Of a stretch of DNA of 9,873 bases, positions 6,894-9,873 are shown in pieces; the stretch's first letter is position 1, and each line of letters starts with the position of its first letter. The DNA comes from Bacillota bacterium (lineage in GTDB: Bacteria; Bacillota; Clostridia; Acetivibrionales; DSM-2933). A program made the position numbers and the translations under genes. Location of the stretch: NCBI GenBank assembly GCA_030705945.1, contig JAUZPS010000136.1:1-9873 (forward strand), read 5' to 3'. The notes under the pieces were generated by a model that searched no databases, was not told the DNA's origin, and saw only the letters and a list, made by a program, of their open reading frames with translations.

Positions 6894-7733
6894 ATGAGCC
6901 GTTTTATTAAGTTTTTTTTGATTTTCAGTATCATTTCTTTATTCACTTTTACACCTTTCCAAATTTCCAATGCGGAAGGAAATTCCATAGTTGAAAACGG
7001 AGTAACGCTAACTAAAATTTCTTCCCAGGTCAATGGAAAAATTACTCTCTCAGGTCAAACATCCAATGCAAAGATTAAGGCTTTGGTCATCAAAGATTCC
7101 TATCAGGAGTGGTTTGACATTAATCTTCAAAACGGTAAATTTAATGAAAGCATTTGGTTTACAGAAGGAAAAGGAAATTATGAAGTAGATATTATGGTCA
7201 ACCTTGAAGGCAGAAAGTATACGTATGGCCCAAAAGTAACTGTTGAAAACGTAAGCGATGTCAACAAGTTCCTTGTTCCAACAAAAGATGTTGAAAGTGA
7301 TTATCCCGGAATATCGGATTTGGCTAAGCGTCTTACAAGGCTTTCCAAAACAGACCGTGATAAAGCTAAGAATATATATAACTGGATCACAAGAAATATT
7401 AAATACGATTATGATAAATATCGCAGGCAATTAGCAAATGATTTTAGTGATAACTATGGCGCATTGAATACTTTTAAAACCAAAAAAGGAGTCTGTTATG
7501 ATTTTTCAACCCTTTATGCAGCTCTAGGAAGATCTATTGGTCTTGAGACAAAGGTAATCAGAGGGAACTATGTTTCAGGAAAGCGTCAGGAATATCATGC
7601 ATGGAATGAAGTATATCTTGCTGATGAAAATAAATGGATAAACTTAGACTCAACTTTTGGATATGCTCTCGGTAAGAATTACTTTGATAACAGCGACTTT
7701 GTCAATGATCATGTAAAAATCGATGAAATGTAA
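6894..7733 (+). CDS. Exported transglutaminase-like (papain-fold) protein
   Basis: A 279-residue protein with a signal peptide (residues 1-27, ending SNA before EG). Residues about 30-120 form a beta-rich domain without a recognised motif. Residues about 135-262 form a transglutaminase core with the expected triad: Cys201 in KKGVCYDFSTLYAALGRSIG, His235 in YHAWNEVYL and Asp252 in WINLDSTFG. The family cleaves or cross-links proteins by thiol chemistry, and bacterial members of this size act as proteases or cell-wall-associated enzymes more often than as true cross-linkers. There is no cell-wall anchor or transmembrane segment beyond the signal, so it is probably secreted or wall-associated. 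The ATG follows AGGGGG by 7 bases. It is the only gene of its unit, downstream of a cyclic-di-GMP riboswitch, which suggests a surface role tied to the motile/sessile switch. The substrate is unknown. Confidence 0.88.
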   Translation: MSRFIKFFLIFSIISLFTFTPFQISNAEGNSIVENGVTLTKISSQVNGKITLSGQTSNAKIKALVIKDSYQEWFDINLQNGKFNESIWFTEGKGNYEVDIMVNLEGRKYTYGPKVTVENVSDVNKFLVPTKDVESDYPGISDLAKRLTRLSKTDRDKAKNIYNWITRNIKYDYDKYRRQLANDFSDNYGALNTFKTKKGVCYDFSTLYAALGRSIGLETKVIRGNYVSGKRQEYHAWNEVYLADENKWINLDSTFGYALGKNYFDNSDFVNDHVKIDEM

Positions 7734-7769
7734 TAAATAAAATAATAGTAACTTTTTACATGTAATATT

Positions 7770-7820
7770 AAAGGGGTTTGTCTGATTCAATCAGACAAAC
7801 CCTTTTATTTTATTTTTTGA
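7770..7820 (+). terminator. Strong terminator after the transglutaminase-like gene
   Basis: GGGTTTGTCTGA (7774-7785) pairs perfectly with TCAGACAAACCC (7791-7802) around a 5-base loop. One G-U and three A-U pairs extend the stem to 16. It is followed by TTTTATTTTATTTTTT. It starts 37 bp past the stop codon. Confidence 0.92.
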
Positions 7821-7862
7821 ATCTTTCCACATAAGATAACATTAATATACCATAATTATATA

Positions 7863-7955
7863 AAAAGCACTATTAATCTTACATTTGACGGAGCAAAATA
7901 ACGAACGCTTTAACGTTATTTTGTGATAGGCAAATGTAAAAGATTAATTGCTTTT
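7863..7955 (+). repeat. Hairpin element family A, copy A2, abutting the radC stop codon
   Basis: The 93-bp core is identical to copy A1. The surroundings extend the symmetry: ATAATTAT is present on both sides of a 99-bp version (7852-7859 and 7959-7966). The right-hand ATAATTAT includes the TAA stop of the radC gene (7965-7963 on the minus strand), so the element sits right at the end of that gene. Read on the minus strand it is a long hairpin followed by TTTTTATAT and could act as a terminator for radC. Confidence 0.85.
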
Positions 7956-7962
7956 TATATAA

Positions 7963-8634
7963 TTATCTTCTAATCAATCCTTTTTCTGCAAAACTTACAT
8001 ACTTATCCCCTGCCACTATGATATGGTCTATAACAAAAATAGAAATAGCTTCTAAAGCAACCCTAATCCGTTCAGTTACCTCAATATCTGCCTGTGAAGG
8101 CTTCATGCTGCCTCCTGGATGATTATGCGCTAAAATAACGCTATTGGCTTGATGCCTTAATGCCGTTTCAACAATAAGTCTAGGGTAAACTGGCGATTCA
8201 TTAATTGTGCCTTCTTGAATTAACGCAGAAAAATTTACTCTATTTTGGCTATCCAAACAAATGAGATAGAAAGCTTCGTATGTTCTTCCCATAAATATTG
8301 ACACCGCAAACTGTCCTGCTTTGACGGAACTATCTATTACCGGCTTCGTACCCCACTTATCATTAAAATATCTTCTTGCGATTGAAGGTATCAACGATAG
8401 CAAATATGCAGAATTCTCCCCAATGCCTTCCGTCGTTTCCAGATCCTTTATATCTGCTTCAAAGACTCCTGAAAGTGATCCATACTTTTTAATAAGATTA
8501 TGAGCAATCTCGTTTGTATCCCGTCTAGGTATACAATAAAAAAGAATCAATTCCAGAACCTGATGCGATTCGAAGCTGTCAAGTCCTTCACGAAGGAATC
8601 TTTCTTTGAGTCTTTTTCTATGGCCTTCATGCAT
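7963..8634 (-). CDS. radC: RadC family protein (JAB/JAMM domain)
   Basis: A 223-residue protein of usual RadC length. The N-terminal part (about 1-95) contains a helix-hairpin-helix-like region, TTEGIGENSAYLLSLIP (67-83). The C-terminal JAMM domain (about 100-223) shows the metal-binding signature HNHPGGSMKPSQAD, with His170, His172, Ser180 and Asp183. The family was named for DNA repair, but that role is disputed and the biochemical activity is uncertain. Two family-typical spots differ: HNHPSG is HNHPGG, and the usual PRE before the helix reads PRL (residues 151-153). The start at 8634 has AGGTGAT upstream. No mreB or maf neighbour is present. It is a single gene bounded by element A2 and an A/B/C/D cluster. 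Confidence 0.92.
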   Translation of the reverse strand: MHEGHRKRLKERFLREGLDSFESHQVLELILFYCIPRRDTNEIAHNLIKKYGSLSGVFEADIKDLETTEGIGENSAYLLSLIPSIARRYFNDKWGTKPVIDSSVKAGQFAVSIFMGRTYEAFYLICLDSQNRVNFSALIQEGTINESPVYPRLIVETALRHQANSVILAHNHPGGSMKPSQADIEVTERIRVALEAISIFVIDHIIVAGDKYVSFAEKGLIRR

Positions 8635-8658
8635 ATAATCACCTATCTTATTTCAATA

Positions 8659-8688
8659 TTTATACCATATCCCATATCTGCCACACAA
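8659..8688 (-). promoter_or_regulatory. Candidate extended -10 promoter of radC
   Basis: On the minus strand TGGTATAAA (8667-8659) is an extended -10 element. A weak -35, TTGTGT (8688-8683), lies 18 bp upstream. The start site would be about 20 bases before the ATG. Confidence 0.4.
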
Positions 8689-8760
8689 CCAATTTATAGC
8701 ATATAATATTTCGGCATATATATTGATTTACTAAATAAGTTGAGTAAGATAAATTATATA

Positions 8761-8853
8761 AAAAGCAATTAATCTTTTACATTTGCCTATCGCAAAATAA
8801 CGTTAAAGCGTTCGTTATTTTGCTCCGTCAAATGTAAGATTAATAGTGCTTTT
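8761..8853 (-). repeat. Hairpin element family A, copy A3
   Basis: The reverse complement of A1 and A2 over the full 93-bp core, with one substitution (CGCAAAATAACG here against CACAAAATAACG in the reverse of the others). ATATA flanks it directly (8756-8760 and 8854-8858). The right-hand ATATA is followed at once by the left end of element B3. Confidence 0.85.
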
Positions 8854-8879
8854 ATATAGGTAGTATCAAAAAAATAACT

Positions 8880-8930
8880 ATATATTTTGCAATAAACATT
8901 TTACATCAATTTTTTATATTGCAAAATATA
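8880..8930 (+). repeat. Small palindromic element family C, copy C2
   Basis: The 14-bp arms TATATTTTGCAATA (8881-8894) and TATTGCAAAATATA (8917-8930) are perfect inverted repeats. The middle is AACATTTTACATCAATTTT. AACT flanks it directly (8876-8879 and 8931-8934), consistent with a 4-bp duplication of B sequence. Confidence 0.75.
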
Positions 8931-8940
8931 AACTTGATTC

Positions 8941-9024
8941 ATAAGTTGCGAAAAGTTCAACTTTGATAGTAAAATGCAGACGTATTAACTGCATTTTTAA
9001 TGTAAAATCTTTTTCGCAACTTAT
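8941..9024 (+). repeat. Inverted-repeat element D (single copy)
   Basis: The terminal arms ATAAGTTGCGAAAA (8941-8954) and TTTTCGCAACTTAT (9011-9024) are perfect 14-bp inverted repeats. An inner stem, AAAATGCAG/CTGCATTTT (8971-8979 and 8989-8997), adds a second hairpin. It is absent from B1, B2 and B4, so it is an insertion into B3. No second copy exists in the window. Confidence 0.65.
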
Positions 9025-9236
9025 ATAGTCAACTAGTCGTTTCAAAAACTTGATATAATGCGTTTTCGTCATATAAACTTGAACAAGGAATTTTTTGAAA
9101 CGCCCTTAAAAAGTCTTAAATAAAAACAGAAGGACTTGTGTATAACAAACTGTATGTACAATATGTAACTATACAATTGCTATTTCAATGCCCCTCTGTC
9201 ACTTTTTTTCTATAAATTTTAAATTTTTAAAAAGTA

Positions 9237-9536
9237 TTATTCCGAGAAATCAAATTCGTCTTCCATTCTCACTCTAAACTCTTCAAAAACTTTGTTCAAT
9301 TCTTCATCATCATCAACACTGATAAAAGAATCTTCACCTTCTTCGTTATGTTCTATCTTAAGAATAAGTACTTCGTCTGTGTCACTCTCTTCTTCTTCTT
9401 CTAATTCCTCTGACTCGACAGGTAACAGAACCACATATTCACTACCATTCATTTCGATTGTATCGAGATGTTCAAATTCAACTTCTTCACCGTTTTCATC
9501 AACTAGAACTACTACGTCATCTCTTTCTTCAGTCAT
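9237..9536 (-). CDS. DUF1292 family small acidic protein
   Basis: A 99-residue cytoplasmic protein matching the DUF1292 (YrzB-like) pattern: VVLVDENGEEVEFEHLDTIEMNGSEYVVLLPVE, then a run of acidic residues (about 41-52), then EVLILKIEHNEEGEDSFISVDDDEELNKVFEEF. It is very rich in Glu and Asp. Its function is unknown, although it is widespread in Firmicutes and often sits near alaS and ruvX-like genes, which are not seen here. AAGGAGGG lies about 7 bases upstream of the ATG, an almost perfect ribosome binding site. No clear terminator follows the stop. The 127 bp to element B3 hold only AT-rich sequence. Confidence 0.9.
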   Translation of the reverse strand: MTEERDDVVVLVDENGEEVEFEHLDTIEMNGSEYVVLLPVESEELEEEEESDTDEVLILKIEHNEEGEDSFISVDDDEELNKVFEEFRVRMEDEFDFSE

Positions 9537-9568
9537 TTTTTTCCCTCCTTATGCTTTTATCAGAATTT

Positions 9569-9598
9569 ATTATACCACAGTATTATAAAGTTTCCCAA
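9569..9598 (-). promoter_or_regulatory. Candidate promoter of the DUF1292 gene
   Basis: On the minus strand TGGTATAAT (9577-9569) is a perfect extended -10. TTGGGA (9598-9593) is a 4-of-6 -35 box 18 bp upstream. The start of transcription would fall about 25 bases before the ATG. Confidence 0.6.
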
Positions 9599-9717
9599 TA
9601 TTTTCTCATTAAATTTAAACAATTAATATATTCTACCATTTCTATCGTTTTTATTCATCAACCACATGGTAACATTTCCCTACAACATTAACCATAAGTC
9701 AATATTTATATATAAGA

Positions 9718-9818
9718 TTAAGGGCGTTTCAAAAAATTCCTTGTTCAAGTTTCTATGATGAAAACCCATTATATCAAGTTTTTGAAACGACCAATTGCTA
9801 AGTTTTTTTTATATTACC
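9718..9818 (-). repeat. Inverted-repeat element family B, copy B4
   Basis: Reverse-orientation B copy beginning TTAAGGGCGTTTCAAAAAA and ending with TATTACC, the counterpart of the GGTAGTA left end (here GGTAATA). The internal arms CGTTTCAAAAA and TTTTTGAAACG are intact. It lacks the extra terminal repeat seen in B2, and element C3 is inserted at its end. Confidence 0.75.
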
Positions 9819-9869
9819 TATATATTTTGCAATAAACATTTTACATCCATTTTTATATTGCAAAATATA
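9819..9869 (+). repeat. Small palindromic element family C, copy C3
   Basis: The arms TATATTTTGCAATA (9821-9834) and TATTGCAAAATATA (9856-9869) are perfect. TACC flanks it directly (9815-9818 and 9870-9873, the last bases of the window), consistent with a 4-bp duplication at the end of B4. Confidence 0.72.
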
Positions 9870-9873
9870 TACC

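Larger units (their letters stand above)
8859..9109 (+). repeat. Family B element B3, split by insertions of C and D
   Basis: The B left end GGTAGTATCAAAAAAA is at 8859-8874. The rest of B resumes as GTCAACTAGTCGTTTC at about 9029 and runs to CGCCCTTAA (9109). The roughly 155 bp between are absent from copy B1, where the sequence continues directly as CTTGGCAACTGATCG. The insert consists of element C2 (8880-8930) and element D (8941-9024), with CTTG of the original B left between them. Layered insertion is the simplest reading. Confidence 0.75.

Noticed and set aside
7050..7430. Minus-strand frame of 126 codons
   Set aside because: Lies inside the transglutaminase-like gene, has no ribosome binding site, and its composition fits a shadow frame.
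3887..8853. Family A repeats as a CRISPR array
   Set aside because: Copies are kilobases apart, occur in both orientations, are palindromic and have no regular spacers; no cas genes.
9110..9236. Possible terminator of the DUF1292 gene
   Set aside because: Only a weak A/T stem (ACTTTTT/AAAAAGT) is present, with no GC-rich arm.
9292..9588. Plus-strand serine-rich frame
   Set aside because: Antisense of the acidic DUF1292 protein; the Ser runs are the complement of Glu/Asp codons.

Overview
The window looks like chromosomal DNA of a low-GC, Gram-positive, anaerobic cellulolytic clostridium of the Acetivibrio/Ruminiclostridium/Pseudobacteroides kind. The grounds are AT-rich intergenic DNA, strong GGAGG-type ribosome binding sites, a secreted GH43-CBM6 enzyme ending in a two-repeat dockerin (cellulosome enzyme), a YesM/YesN two-component pair, a cyclic-di-GMP-I riboswitch leader and a DUF1292 protein. 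The species cannot be fixed from the sequence alone.

Layout. On the minus strand at 91-3528 lies a YesM-like sensor kinase followed 15 bp later by its YesN-like AraC-type response regulator. The first 14 codons of a further minus-strand gene, with a signal-peptide-like start, run off the left edge (1-42). At 4098-5771 (minus) is a secreted arabinoxylan-type GH43-CBM6-dockerin enzyme with its own terminator. From 6193 to 7820 (plus) is one transcription unit: a promoter partly built from a small inverted-repeat element, a cyclic-di-GMP-I riboswitch with a readable terminator and antiterminator, a second half-aptamer, a hairpin that can cover the ribosome binding site, a secreted transglutaminase-like protein, and a strong terminator. 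Then come a RadC-family gene (7963-8634, minus) and a DUF1292 gene (9237-9536, minus).

The most unusual content is between the genes. Four families of very small, non-autonomous inverted-repeat elements (called A, B, C and D here) fill much of the intergenic DNA, and no transposase is present. A (93-bp core) occurs three times with a single base difference among all copies. B (about 100 bp) occurs four times and is more diverged. C (about 51 bp) occurs three times, each flanked by 4-5-bp direct repeats. D (84 bp) occurs once. At 8761-9109 they are stacked: A3 abuts B3, and B3 is split by C and D. Some insertions may have been co-opted: one C copy supplies the -35 box of the riboswitch promoter, and one A copy touches the radC stop codon and could end its transcript.

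How the parts may work together: the GH43 enzyme would be anchored through its dockerin to a scaffoldin and remove arabinose side chains from xylan. YesM/YesN probably senses an extracellular signal, often sugar-related, and controls nearby genes. The transglutaminase-like protein is predicted to be switched off when cyclic di-GMP is high. These links are inference from families and layout.
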